Notes: generated by a model from the letters alone, not told the origin. Shown: positions 48,839 through 57,830, counted from the first letter of the stretch. The stretch: DNA of 64,000 nucleotides from Limosilactobacillus portuensis (GCF_014838735.1 NZ_JABUXQ010000001.1:98855-162854), one strand, 5' to 3'. Program-made: numbers and translations.

Positions 48839-50056
48839 ATGAAAAAGATTGTTGTATTAGGTGCGGGATACGCGGGCCTAAAAACTGTTGTTCTCCTTCA
48901 AAAGAAGTTGAAGGGTGAAGGACGAATTGTCTTAGTTGACCGGAATACTTATCACTACGAAGCAACTGACCTCCATGAAGTAGCTGCGGGAAATTTGCCA
49001 CCTGCAAAGATTTCATATCAAGTTAGTGACTTGATTAATTCTAAGGTAACGACCTTTATTCAAGATGAGGTTGTTAAGATTAATCCTGATGATAAAACAG
49101 TTGAATTAGCACATCGTGAACAACCATTAGATTATGACTATTGTGTTGTTAGTCTTGGGTTTACTTCTGAAACGTTTGGAATCGAAGGGGCGAAGGAAAA
49201 TGCGCTTCAAATGACAAACGTAAAGGAAGCGCTTGAAATTCACAGGCACATTGTTGATAAGATGAAGGATTACAAGATTACCAAGAATCCTGATGACTTG
49301 AAGATTATCGTTTGTGGTGCCGGATTTACTGGAATTGAATTAGCGGGCGCACTAGTTGATGCTCGTCCACGCTATGCCCAAATTGCCGGGGTAAAGCCTG
49401 AAGATATTCAAATTTCGTTGATTGAAGCCTCAGAACGTCTTTTACCAATGTTTAACCAAGATCTTGCTAATTATGGTGTTAACTTGGTAAAGAAGCTTGG
49501 AGTTCATCTTTACACAAGTTGCCTGATTTCACGGATTAAGCCAAGTACCGTAATTTATCAACATGGTCGTGGCAATGGTGATGAATCAATGACTGCTGGT
49601 ACTATTATTTGGACAACCGGTGTTAGTGGTAGCCCAGTAATGGCTGAGTCTGGTTTTAATGAACGACGTGGTCGGGTTGTTGTTACTGATCACTTAAACG
49701 ATCCAGATCACGAAGACCTTTACATTATTGGAGATGTGGCAGCGGTTATGGCTCCAGGTTCACCTCGTCCATACCCAACTACAGCTCAGTTGGCACTTTC
49801 AATGGCTGATTATGTGGCTGATGATATTGCCGATCGGGTAAGAAAAGGCGAACGGTTAAGCGAGCCGTACTCATACAAGTCACTTGGTACCGTTGCTTCA
49901 GTCGGTAATACACGTGCTTTTGGTGTTGCTATGGGACATGAAGTTAAGGGATATATCGGTTCGTTCATGAAGAAAATGATTGCTAACCGTTCACTCTTAG
50001 AAGTGGGGGGATTGAAGGAACTCCTTGCTAAGGGACGGTTTGATTTGTATCACTAG
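48839..50056 (+). CDS. ndh: Type II NADH dehydrogenase
   Basis: A 405-aa peripheral-membrane flavoprotein that passes electrons from NADH to quinone without pumping protons. It has an N-terminal FAD-binding motif GAGYAGLKT, a second NADH-binding motif GAGFTGIELAG (about 160-170) and the FAD segment LYIIGDVAAV. The C-terminal region carries basic and hydrophobic residues for membrane contact. Lying 62 nt after cydC, it completes a minimal NADH-quinone-oxygen chain. Confidence 0.93.
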   Translation: MKKIVVLGAGYAGLKTVVLLQKKLKGEGRIVLVDRNTYHYEATDLHEVAAGNLPPAKISYQVSDLINSKVTTFIQDEVVKINPDDKTVELAHREQPLDYDYCVVSLGFTSETFGIEGAKENALQMTNVKEALEIHRHIVDKMKDYKITKNPDDLKIIVCGAGFTGIELAGALVDARPRYAQIAGVKPEDIQISLIEASERLLPMFNQDLANYGVNLVKKLGVHLYTSCLISRIKPSTVIYQHGRGNGDESMTAGTIIWTTGVSGSPVMAESGFNERRGRVVVTDHLNDPDHEDLYIIGDVAAVMAPGSPRPYPTTAQLALSMADYVADDIADRVRKGERLSEPYSYKSLGTVASVGNTRAFGVAMGHEVKGYIGSFMKKMIANRSLLEVGGLKELLAKGRFDLYH

Positions 50057-50103
50057 AATAGGGAGAGATAACTAGCTCGCTAGTTCATCTTCGAACCCCA
50101 CAC

Positions 50104-50150
50104 AAAAAGGTTTCAACGTTCGGAATTTCCTGGCGTTGAAGCCTTTTTAT
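50104..50150 (+). terminator. Terminator after ndh
   Basis: A 15-bp stem with one wobble (50104-50118 with 50134-50148) ending in a T run. Confidence 0.85.
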
Positions 50151-50317
50151 ATCCTGTGTCGTTTGCATATCATCTAGGTAATATAACTTATGTCACAACT
50201 CTTTTATTTTCTATATACTGCATTGTTTATCTGGAAAGTGACTGGGGATGGAGTCCATTTATCGATTAAATTATGTTAAGATGTGGTATTAAGTTAATTG
50301 AGTGGAAGGAATAGGAA

Positions 50318-51628
50318 ATGATTGAATCATATGCTGAAGCGCTGAATTTTATTCATGGACGGACAAAATTCAAAAAAATTCCAACGTTAGACCGGATGAA
50401 ACTTTTCCTCGAAAGGTTAGGAAACCCGCAAAAGGGGTTGAAGTACGTCCACGTTACGGGAACAAATGGCAAGGGCTCAACCGTTGCAATGTTAAGAGCA
50501 ATGTTAATGGAGACGGGGCTAAATGTAGGGAGTTTTACTTCTCCATTTATTACTCGCTTTAACGAACGAATAGCACTGAATGCTAAGCCGATTAGCGATG
50601 AAGATTTGACAAGGTTCGCCCGCAAAGTAGAACCGGTTGTTCAGCAGTTAGATCAGGAATTACCAACCGGTGGACCAACTGAATTTGAAATTGATACTGC
50701 AATTATGTTTTGCTATTTTGCAGAAAAGCAACCAGATTTAGTTCTTCTTGAGGTTGGTATTGGTGGTCTATATGATTCGACAAATGTAATTACACCACTA
50801 GTAAGTGTGATTACCACCGTAAGTTGGGATCACATGAAATATCTTGGTGACACCTTAGCTAAAATTGCTCACCAAAAGGCGGGAATTATTAAGGAGAAAG
50901 TTCCCGTAGTGATCGGTCGGCTTTCCTCATCAGCGCATCAAGTAATTATGGAAGAAGCAGCCGAAAAGCATGCCAAAGTTTATGAATTAGGTAAAGACTT
51001 TTCAGCGCGGAAAATTAACCCCAATGCCATTAAAGCGGAGATTATATATGATGGTGGTCAATTGCATCATTTTCGGAGTAATCTCGGGCTAGCTGGTGAC
51101 TATCAAGTCGAAAATTCTGCAATTGCAATTACAACAGTACAAATAGTACTAAAGAAACTAGGAATCCCGGTAGTTGCCGCTGACTTGAAAAAGGGGTTAG
51201 CACTGACTCAGTGGCCTGGCCGGATGGAAACTGTGATTAATGAGCCGCTAGTATTATTGGATGGGGCGCATAATCTTCCCGGAATGCAGGCGTTAGTTAA
51301 AACAATTCGCGATGATTTTAGCGATCGTGAAGTATACGTCCTCGTTGCTATTTTAGCTGATAAACAATATGAGCTAATGCTTGGTGAATTGGCTAGTCTG
51401 GGGAATGTGCATTTAATGGTTACTAATTTTGCGGGGCCCGGACCTCAGCGACCGAGCGCTAATCTAACTACTACAATTAGTGAGTTTAAGACGAAACACC
51501 CAATCCAGGTTGCAGAAAATTGGCAGACTGGATTCGTCAAGTTATCTCAAGAATTGGCAGCCGATGATGTAATGATTATTACTGGCTCGCTCTATTTTGT
51601 TTCTGAAGTTAGAAAAAATTTAAAATAA
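50318..51628 (+). CDS. folC: Folylpolyglutamate synthase / dihydrofolate synthase
   Basis: A 436-aa Mur-ligase-fold enzyme that adds glutamate to folates. The ATP loop is TGTNGKGS (47-54); other family features are SPFITRFNERI, the carbamylated-lysine region and LDGAHN near the C-terminal domain. It starts at ATG 50318 after GTGGAAGGAA. It is upstream of radC, mreB and mreC, as in other lactobacilli. Confidence 0.93.
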   Translation: MIESYAEALNFIHGRTKFKKIPTLDRMKLFLERLGNPQKGLKYVHVTGTNGKGSTVAMLRAMLMETGLNVGSFTSPFITRFNERIALNAKPISDEDLTRFARKVEPVVQQLDQELPTGGPTEFEIDTAIMFCYFAEKQPDLVLLEVGIGGLYDSTNVITPLVSVITTVSWDHMKYLGDTLAKIAHQKAGIIKEKVPVVIGRLSSSAHQVIMEEAAEKHAKVYELGKDFSARKINPNAIKAEIIYDGGQLHHFRSNLGLAGDYQVENSAIAITTVQIVLKKLGIPVVAADLKKGLALTQWPGRMETVINEPLVLLDGAHNLPGMQALVKTIRDDFSDREVYVLVAILADKQYELMLGELASLGNVHLMVTNFAGPGPQRPSANLTTTISEFKTKHPIQVAENWQTGFVKLSQELAADDVMIITGSLYFVSEVRKNLK

Positions 51629-51692
51629 AATAATGCAAAGCTCTTTTTATTCCGTCATGTATATATAGAACGGAAAAAAGGAGTTTTTATTT

Positions 51693-52331
51693 ATGTTTAC
51701 ATCAGAATCAACCCAATACCTACAGCTTGTTAGCAGAATTCTAATTGATGGTAGTGAAGAAGCAAATGTACTATTTCGGCAGTTTATTAGTCAGTATCCA
51801 ACGCCAATTTCAATCAAAAATATGACAAATGCTGAAAAAGATAAACTGATTGAAGAAGATGAACGAATGGAAGTTCTTCTTGCAGCAATTGAACTTGGGA
51901 CAATGGTGGTCCGGAGTCAGGCGCCATTGCTGGGTCACGCTTATTCTAGTCAACTATTAAGCACTGAGATGATGGATCGGTTAAGCGGGGAAAAGCAAGA
52001 AAGCCTCTATTTAGTTGGTACGGATGTCCATAATGATATTATTGATATTAAAAAAATGTTTGTTGGCGGTTTAAGCGAATGTAGTGTCTACCCTGACCGG
52101 GTTTTCCGCCGAGCGTTGTTACAATCTGTAAATGGAATTGCAGTTGTTCATAATCATCCCTCTGGGAATGTTGAACCGTCATCAGCTGATATTGCGATGA
52201 TTAAGCGATTAGAAAGTGGCAGTCGGATCTTAGGAATAACGTTCCTTGATTTTCTCATTATTGGTCAGAATAGTTATTATAGTTGGCGTGAAAATCAGGC
52301 GTTTCACAAAAATGAGGAAGAAAAAAGTTAA
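51693..52331 (+). CDS. radC: RadC-like JAB-domain protein
   Basis: A 212-aa member of the RadC/UPF0758 family. The JAB metalloprotease-like signature is intact (HNHPSG at 153-158, with S163/S164 and D166 downstream). The N-terminal helix-hairpin-helix region is reduced. The old name reflects a radiation-sensitivity mapping now disputed; true function is unknown. It precedes mreB. Confidence 0.88.
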   Translation: MFTSESTQYLQLVSRILIDGSEEANVLFRQFISQYPTPISIKNMTNAEKDKLIEEDERMEVLLAAIELGTMVVRSQAPLLGHAYSSQLLSTEMMDRLSGEKQESLYLVGTDVHNDIIDIKKMFVGGLSECSVYPDRVFRRALLQSVNGIAVVHNHPSGNVEPSSADIAMIKRLESGSRILGITFLDFLIIGQNSYYSWRENQAFHKNEEEKS

Positions 52332-52412
52332 AGAAAACGTTAATTTATCAAAGAATAAGCCTTTTGTGGCAATTTATTGTGTATATTAAGGTTCGTATAT
52401 GGCTTTTTGCTA

Positions 52413-52421
52413 TGGTATAAT
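52413..52421 (+). promoter_or_regulatory. Extended -10 promoter of mreBCD
   Basis: TGGTATAAT (52413-52421), 53 nt before the proposed mreB start; weak -35. Confidence 0.6.
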
Positions 52422-52473
52422 ATGCTCGATATTAGATTAAAAATAATTTACTAAAATGAAGGGAAGAAGCAGA

Positions 52474-53478
52474 TTGCTAGGAATCGGAACCAAAAATATT
52501 GGCATCGACCTTGGAACAGCAAACACAATTGTGTATGTTGAAGGCAAAGGAATTGTATTACGTGAACCATCAGTTGTTGCTCGTAATACTAAGACCAATG
52601 AAGTTATTTCTGTAGGTAAAGATGCTCGAGATATGATCGGTCGAACCCCAGGTAGTATTACAGCCATTCGGCCAATGAAGGATGGGGTTATTGCCGATTA
52701 TGACACGACTGTTGCCATGATGAAGTATTACATTGAGAAGGCCCTTGGTAATTCTAACGGTAAGCCATACGTAATGGTATGTGTTCCAAGTGGAATTACT
52801 GAAGTTGAAAAACGAGCTGTGATTGATGCTACTCGTGTTGCGGGAGCACGTGACGCTTACGTTATTGAAGAGCCATTTGCAGCTGCCATTGGTGCGGGTC
52901 TTCCAGTTATGGATCCAACAGGAAGTATGGTTGTTGATATTGGTGGGGGAACTACCGACGTTGCTACTATTTCATTAGGTGGCATTGTTTCTAGTCGTTC
53001 AATTCGGATGGCTGGGGATGAAATGAATGATGCAATTGCACAGTATGTTCGTCAAAATATGAATCTGCTGATTGGTGAACGAACTGCTGAAAAGATTAAA
53101 TGGGATATTGGTTCTGCTTCTACCGATGCTGCTGCTGAAATGGGTTCAACAGAAGTTCGGGGGCGGGATCTTGTTACCGGATTACCAAAGACAATGGAAG
53201 TTTCTGCAAAGGATGTTTCCGTTGCATTGCAGGATGTTGTTGATTCAATTATTGATGCAATTAAGGGGACTCTGGAAGAAACATCTCCAGAAATTGCTGC
53301 TGATGTTATTGATCACGGAATCGTCCTCACCGGTGGTGGTGCATTATTAAAGCACCTGCCTGACGTAATTGCTGATGCTACTAAGGTTCCCGTATTTATT
53401 GCAAATGATCCACTTGACTGTGTTGCAACTGGAACAGGTGAATCATTAAAGAGTATCGATGTAATGAAGAAAAAGTAA
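52474..53478 (+). CDS. mreB: Rod-shape actin MreB
   Basis: A 334-aa actin homologue with [37 protein letters not shown] and [11 protein letters not shown]. The TTG at 52474 is chosen: the resulting N-terminus (M)[16 protein letters not shown] aligns directly with other MreB proteins, and AAGGGA lies 8-9 nt upstream. The ATG at 52456 has no ribosome-binding site and would add six basic residues. MreB positions the elongasome; Mbl at 10.2 kb is its paralogue. Confidence 0.92.
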   Translation: MLGIGTKNIGIDLGTANTIVYVEGKGIVLREPSVVARNTKTNEVISVGKDARDMIGRTPGSITAIRPMKDGVIADYDTTVAMMKYYIEKALGNSNGKPYVMVCVPSGITEVEKRAVIDATRVAGARDAYVIEEPFAAAIGAGLPVMDPTGSMVVDIGGGTTDVATISLGGIVSSRSIRMAGDEMNDAIAQYVRQNMNLLIGERTAEKIKWDIGSASTDAAAEMGSTEVRGRDLVTGLPKTMEVSAKDVSVALQDVVDSIIDAIKGTLEETSPEIAADVIDHGIVLTGGGALLKHLPDVIADATKVPVFIANDPLDCVATGTGESLKSIDVMKKK

Positions 53479-53490
53479 TAAGTAACGGGA

Positions 53491-53531
53491 TGGGGCTGGT
53501 CGCAAAACGATTTGTTTTGTCCAGTCCTTTC
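53491..53531 (+). terminator. Hairpin between mreB and mreC
   Basis: GGGCTGG and CAAAAC pair with GTTTTG and CCAGTCC (about 53493-53508 with 53514-53527), followed by TTTCTT. Within the operon it could attenuate mreCD relative to mreB. Confidence 0.55.
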
Positions 53532-53565
53532 TTATTACCTAGTAAAGAAATGCTGGAGGAATAAA

Positions 53566-54414
53566 ATGCGCAAGTTTTTTTCCAATCGACGGCTTGTTAT
53601 TCTTGTGCTGATTTTAATTGCGTGTTTCGGTTTAATGGCCGGTTCTGTTTCAATGCGTAATCGTCGGAATACGCCTCCATTGATCCAACAATTTGGTAAT
53701 GATATCGTTGGTTTTGTAGATGGAATCGTTGCTATTCCGGTAAACGCTGTTCAGAGTGGCTTTAGTTCTGTGGGACAATTGATGAATACATATTCTGAAA
53801 ACCGGGAATTGAAGCAACAGGTAACTGAATTAGCACAAACGAAGGTCCGTGATCAGACCTTAGCAAAGGAAAATAAAGAACTAAAACAAGAGTTAAAGCT
53901 TAATAAATCCTTGACTGATTACAATACAATTACGGCTTCTGTAATGATGAGAACACCATCCTCATGGCAGAAGCAATTGGTAATCAATAAGGGACAAACT
54001 AATGGGATCAAGAAAAATATGCCAGTAATGAGTGGTAGTGGTTTGATTGGTCGAATTAGTGAGGTTAACAAGACTAATAGTAAAGTTGAACTATTAAGCA
54101 ATACTGGTGAATCCGCCAATCGATTTGCCGTAACGATTGACGGGACTAATGGCCGAACTGTTAACGGAATTATTACCGGTTATGATGCTTCAACTGATGA
54201 GCTAATTATGGGTCAGGTTAGTTCTAAGGCTAAGTTGAAGAAAGGGACTAAGGTAATGACGAGTGGTATGGGAGGAGTAACACCAAAGGGTCTTTATGTC
54301 GGTCGCGTAACCCGTGTAGGGAAAGACGACTATGGACTAGCTCAAAAGGTATACATTAAGCCTGCTGCTGATATGAATGACGTTAATATTGTGACCGTTG
54401 CCGAGCCGGCTTAA
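53566..54414 (+). CDS. mreC: Rod-shape protein MreC
   Basis: A 282-aa bitopic protein. A short basic N-terminus and one membrane helix (about 9-28) are followed by a coiled coil (around 80-110) and two beta-barrel domains outside the membrane. MreC scaffolds the elongasome between MreB and the synthases. ATG 53566 follows GGAGG; a longer frame from 53512 lacks support. Confidence 0.92.
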   Translation: MRKFFSNRRLVILVLILIACFGLMAGSVSMRNRRNTPPLIQQFGNDIVGFVDGIVAIPVNAVQSGFSSVGQLMNTYSENRELKQQVTELAQTKVRDQTLAKENKELKQELKLNKSLTDYNTITASVMMRTPSSWQKQLVINKGQTNGIKKNMPVMSGSGLIGRISEVNKTNSKVELLSNTGESANRFAVTIDGTNGRTVNGIITGYDASTDELIMGQVSSKAKLKKGTKVMTSGMGGVTPKGLYVGRVTRVGKDDYGLAQKVYIKPAADMNDVNIVTVAEPA

Positions 54415-54427
54415 TCGAGGTGGTTGA

Positions 54428-54964
54428 ATGTATAGATTATCGAGATTAAGGTACATTTTTCCGTTAGGGTTGTTTATATCATTGTTCTTAGATGGTTCAT
54501 TAAGCAATGTCTGGGCAAAGCTATTTTTTAGCTATCCGTATTCAATGATGAGTGAATTAGTGCTGCTGTGGTTGGTTCTCTCGTATTACTTTGAAGAGGA
54601 TATTGAAATTCCATTAATTCCCTTTGCTGCACTTGCAGGGATCGTATTTGATGTCTATTTTACGGGAATTCTGGGATTAGATATTTTCCTTTTCCCATTA
54701 ATCGTTGAACTTACTAAAGTTCTTTCGAGATATTTTAGCCAGTCATTTTTAACGATTATTATGATTTTCTTTATTGATATTGTTGCCTTTGTAACGTTAA
54801 CATATTGGGCATATTCATTGGTCGGGATTACGCATATGAATCTTGGTGATTACCTTGTGTACACTCTTGCGCCAACACTAGCCCTTAACTTGGTTTATTT
54901 TGTGATCCTTTATTGGCCAATCCAGGCAATTTATACTTGGGCTTTAACGAAAAAAAGATCTTAG
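54428..54964 (+). CDS. mreD: Rod-shape protein MreD
   Basis: A 178-aa protein with five or six membrane helices, of usual MreD length. It starts 13 nt after mreC and completes mreBCD. Confidence 0.9.
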   Translation: MYRLSRLRYIFPLGLFISLFLDGSLSNVWAKLFFSYPYSMMSELVLLWLVLSYYFEEDIEIPLIPFAALAGIVFDVYFTGILGLDIFLFPLIVELTKVLSRYFSQSFLTIIMIFFIDIVAFVTLTYWAYSLVGITHMNLGDYLVYTLAPTLALNLVYFVILYWPIQAIYTWALTKKRS

Positions 54965-54971
54965 AAAAGGA

Positions 54972-55000
54972 TTGACAAAGTTAATTATCAAGTGTAGGAT
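54972..55000 (+). promoter_or_regulatory. Promoter of the His T-box transcript
   Basis: TTGACA (54972-54977), a 17-bp spacer and TAGGAT (54995-55000), starting 7 nt after the mreD stop. Confidence 0.7.
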
Positions 55001-55027
55001 ACATGACAATATCAAAAAACGAAGAAC

Positions 55028-55276
55028 AGACTAGTAAAGAATTAACTTGCTCTTTAGAGAGTTCACGATGGTGGGATGTGAATGAGTTAGTGTTCTTGAA
55101 TCACATCTGCAAGTTGATCCATTGAAGTAAGTAGGTGGATCCGGGGAAGCCCGTTACAGCGCGGAGTTTAATTAATGAACTTACTGAGGTTGCTTTTGTG
55201 AGAAAGTAACAACATGAGGTGGAACCGCGTAAAACGCCCTCATAGTCAATTTTGGCTATGAGGGCGTTTTTCTCTT
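55028..55276 (+). promoter_or_regulatory. Histidine T-box leader (complete unit)
   Basis: AGTA (55033-55036), the AG-bulge region (TTAGAGAG, 55054-55061) and GAA (55098-55100), followed by one base and CAC (55102-55104), a histidine specifier. The same GAA-N-codon spacing is seen in the Met and Val T-boxes of this window. The T-box AGGTGGAACCGCG (55217-55229) precedes a 15-bp terminator (55231-55245 with 55256-55270) and U-tract. Confidence 0.88.
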
Positions 55277-55280
55277 TCCG

Positions 55281-55387
55281 GATAATTAGACTCACGAGGT
55301 AATTACTGTGAGGTAATTATAAAATGAGGTGGGACCACGACTTGCTCGTCCTCTTAAACTAACACTAGTTTAAGAGGATTTTTTGTT
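55281..55387 (+). promoter_or_regulatory. Second T-box antiterminator/terminator lacking Stem I
   Basis: A second T-box sequence, AGGTGGGACCACG (55326-55338), preceded by a small hairpin (TAATTACTGTGAGGTAATTA) like the Stem III before the first T-box, and followed by a 12-bp terminator (55350-55361 with 55366-55377) and T run. Only about 45 nt precede it, so there is no Stem I and no specifier loop. It looks like a tandem duplication of the 3' half. Confidence 0.82.
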
Positions 55388-55419
55388 TAACGTTTTTCGC
55401 AATTCAAGGAGGTTTTAAA

Positions 55420-56067
55420 ATGTCACTCAATTATGTTTCACAAATCTTGCCCTCACTTATTCAGGGGGCTGGATTAACGCTACAGATCTTTTTTTGGACA
55501 CTAATTGTTTCAATCCCCTTAGGAATCATTGTAAGTTTGGGACTAACATCGAAGGTTAAGCCACTTAAATGGGTTTTAGAAATTTATGTTTGGCTGATGC
55601 GGGGGACGCCGTTACTTCTGCAATTAATTTTTGTCTTTTATGGACTACCAATTATTGGGATTGTTTTTCAACGATACGATGCGGCTTTAGTTGCATTTAT
55701 TCTTAATTACGCTGCTTACTTTGCTGAAATATTCCGTGGTGGTTTTCAATCAGTTAGTGTTGGTCAATATGAAGCTGCTAAGGTGTTACGGTTAAATTAC
55801 TGGCAAACAGTTCGAAAGATTATTATTCCCCAAGTTGTTAAAATTGTTATCCCGTCAATTGGAAATGAAGTTATTAACTTGGTAAAAGATTCTTCCTTAG
55901 TTTATGTTATTGGTCTTGGTGACCTCTTACGTGCGGGGAATGTGGCAACTTCACGGGATGTTACCCTTGTCCCATTGCTCCTAGTTGGTTTAATTTACCT
56001 AATTCTTGTTGGAATTTGCACGTTGGTATTACGCCAAGTCGAAAAGCGGTATTCATATTTTAAGTAA
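55420..56067 (+). CDS. Amino-acid ABC transporter permease (predicted histidine)
   Basis: A 215-aa HisM/GlnP-type permease with about five helices and the EAA loop (VGQYEAAKVLRLNYWQTVRKIIIPQ). It follows AAGGAGG 8 nt upstream. Histidine specificity is inferred from the His T-box only. Confidence 0.88.
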   Translation: MSLNYVSQILPSLIQGAGLTLQIFFWTLIVSIPLGIIVSLGLTSKVKPLKWVLEIYVWLMRGTPLLLQLIFVFYGLPIIGIVFQRYDAALVAFILNYAAYFAEIFRGGFQSVSVGQYEAAKVLRLNYWQTVRKIIIPQVVKIVIPSIGNEVINLVKDSSLVYVIGLGDLLRAGNVATSRDVTLVPLLLVGLIYLILVGICTLVLRQVEKRYSYFK

Positions 56068-56080
56068 GGAGGAGTAGTCA

Positions 56081-56728
56081 ATGTTAGAAGTTAAAAATTT
56101 AAAGAAAAGTTTTGGCGATCGGGTAATTCTTGATAATGTTAACCTAACCGTTAAGGATGATGAAATTCTTTGTATTGTTGGTCCTTCTGGTGCGGGGAAA
56201 ACGACATTGTTGCGTTGCATTACTGGACTAGATACTCCTGATAGTGGTGAATTCCTGATGGATGGTAAGCCATTTGATCCTCAAGGAACAGGTGCTTCAG
56301 ATCGGGTGATTGGGGTTGTCTTTCAAGATTTTAACCTCTTCCCAAATCTCTCAGTGATGGAAAACATTACCCTTGCGCCAACGATGGTGCTTAAACAACC
56401 AAAAGATGAGGCAGTAAAAAAAGCTCAGGAGTTATTAGCTGAATTAGGTTTGTCAACAAAGGGAAATCTTTATCCCTGGCAATTGTCTGGTGGGCAAAAG
56501 CAACGGGTAGCAATTGCGCGGGCTTTAGCAATGAAACCTAAAATTCTTTGCTATGATGAACCGACATCAGCCCTTGACCCTAATCTTCGTCAAGATGTTG
56601 CTAACATTATTCTTTCATTAAAGAAGGGTGGCGTAACTCAGTTAGTAGTTACGCACGATTTGGATTTTGCTGAAGAAATTGCTGACGATTTACTGAAGGT
56701 TAATCCGCTTGATCAAAGTCAAGACTAA
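56081..56728 (+). CDS. Amino-acid ABC transporter ATP-binding protein (predicted histidine)
   Basis: A 215-aa polar-amino-acid uptake ATPase with Walker A GPSGAGKT (34-41), signature LSGGQKQR (from 135) and Walker B ILCYDEPTSALDP. It is about 25 residues shorter than the usual 240 because the C-terminal tail after the H-loop (THDLDFAEEIADD) is truncated; the core is intact. It is 13 nt after the permease. Confidence 0.88.
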   Translation: MLEVKNLKKSFGDRVILDNVNLTVKDDEILCIVGPSGAGKTTLLRCITGLDTPDSGEFLMDGKPFDPQGTGASDRVIGVVFQDFNLFPNLSVMENITLAPTMVLKQPKDEAVKKAQELLAELGLSTKGNLYPWQLSGGQKQRVAIARALAMKPKILCYDEPTSALDPNLRQDVANIILSLKKGGVTQLVVTHDLDFAEEIADDLLKVNPLDQSQD

Positions 56729-56746
56729 GAATGAGAGGTGTTTGCG

Positions 56747-57589
56747 ATGCGTAAAATTAAATATTGGCTGGTACTTCTAGCTTTAATTACGCCTGTCATT
56801 ATTCTTAGTGGTTGTGAGAGTGTCACCCAACGTGCGGATACTCAAGATACCTGGAATCGAATTGAACGTAGAAAGCGGGTTGTTATTGGACTGGATGATA
56901 GTTTTGTTCCAATGGGTTTTCGGCAAAAAAACGGAAAGTTAGTTGGGTATGATGTTGACTTGGCACGGGCCGTTTTTAAGCAGTACGGAATTAAAGCTGA
57001 TTTTCAACCAATTGACTGGTCAATGAAGGAAACGGAATTAAAAAATGGGACAATTGATTTGCTCTGGAATGGTTATTCAATTAACCCTAGTCGACGGAAA
57101 AAGGTTGCTTTCAGTCGACCATACTTGAAGAACGAACAGATTCTTGTTACCAAAAAGGCGTCTAATATTTTAACCTTTGCTGATATGAAGGGGAAATCAT
57201 TAGGGGTTCAGAATGGTTCAACTGGACTTACCGCATTGGACGAGCGGCCAAAGGTTCTTAAGGACTTAATCAAAAACCAGAAGCCAGTCCTCTATGATAC
57301 TTTTCCGGACGCATTTATTGATCTAAATGCAAATCGGATTCAAGGAATTTTGATGGACCAGGTATATGCGGATTATTATATTAAACACCAAAAAAATAGT
57401 TCTTCCTACAGAACCTATTCTAGTAAAGAACTTCCTGTTGAGTATTATGCTGTGGGGATGCGGAAGGGTGATAAGACTCTTCGCCAAAAAATTAATGCTG
57501 GACTGGGTAAACTACAAAAGAATGGTGAACTAAGGAAAATTAACCAGAAATGGTTTGGTACTAATAGTAACTACCTTGGTACGGATTAA
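56747..57589 (+). CDS. Amino-acid-binding lipoprotein of the ABC importer
   Basis: A 280-aa family 3 solute-binding protein. The lipobox is LSGC with C23. The ligand-binding start VVIGLDDSFVPMGFRQKNGKLVGYDVDLARAV is typical of polar amino-acid binders. The start is ATG 56747 with GAGAGG upstream; GTG 56738 overlaps that ribosome-binding site. It is the third gene of the predicted histidine importer. Confidence 0.9.
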   Translation: MRKIKYWLVLLALITPVIILSGCESVTQRADTQDTWNRIERRKRVVIGLDDSFVPMGFRQKNGKLVGYDVDLARAVFKQYGIKADFQPIDWSMKETELKNGTIDLLWNGYSINPSRRKKVAFSRPYLKNEQILVTKKASNILTFADMKGKSLGVQNGSTGLTALDERPKVLKDLIKNQKPVLYDTFPDAFIDLNANRIQGILMDQVYADYYIKHQKNSSSYRTYSSKELPVEYYAVGMRKGDKTLRQKINAGLGKLQKNGELRKINQKWFGTNSNYLGTD

Positions 57590-57620
57590 AAATTTTCTGT
57601 GACATATTTAAACCATAAAA

Positions 57621-57778
57621 GGGATTGTGACATAAGTACTTTACCAAGTTCAAATACGAACAGCGCGGTACGCAAATGGGTTCCAGTGTCCGGTATAACC
57701 GAACTCTGGAACCCTATTTGAGCTCGCGGGGGCGTGAAAACGAAGTCATAAATGACTTCTGTCACGCTCCCATCTTTT
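57621..57778. repeat. Hairpin-rich intergenic element with terminal inverted repeats
   Basis: The ends GGGATTGTGACA (57621-57632) and TGTCACGCTCCC (57760-57771) pair at 11 of 12 positions including one wobble. Inside is a hairpin GGGTTCCAG...CTGGAACCC extended by CAAAT/ATTTG, then a second hairpin in which GGGGCGTGA (57730-57738) pairs with the same right end and encloses GAAGTCAT/ATGACTTC, followed by T5. It acts at least as a terminator for the importer operon. The terminal repeats and elaborate folding suggest a dispersed MITE-like repeat or a switch with two alternative folds. No second copy is in this window. Confidence 0.55.
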
Positions 57779-57801
57779 TAAAATTAAATTATTGGCAAAG
57801 T

Positions 57802-57830
57802 TTGTAATTTAGAGCGTGATAAAGTATTAT
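57802..57830 (+). promoter_or_regulatory. Promoter of the ymfF-ymfH genes
   Basis: TTGTAA (57802-57807), a 17-bp spacer and TATTAT (57825-57830), 61 nt before the start codon. Confidence 0.6.

Noticed and set aside
56738-56746. GTG start for the amino-acid-binding lipoprotein
   Set aside because: It overlaps the GAGAGG ribosome-binding site; ATG 56747 has correct spacing and gives a normal signal peptide.
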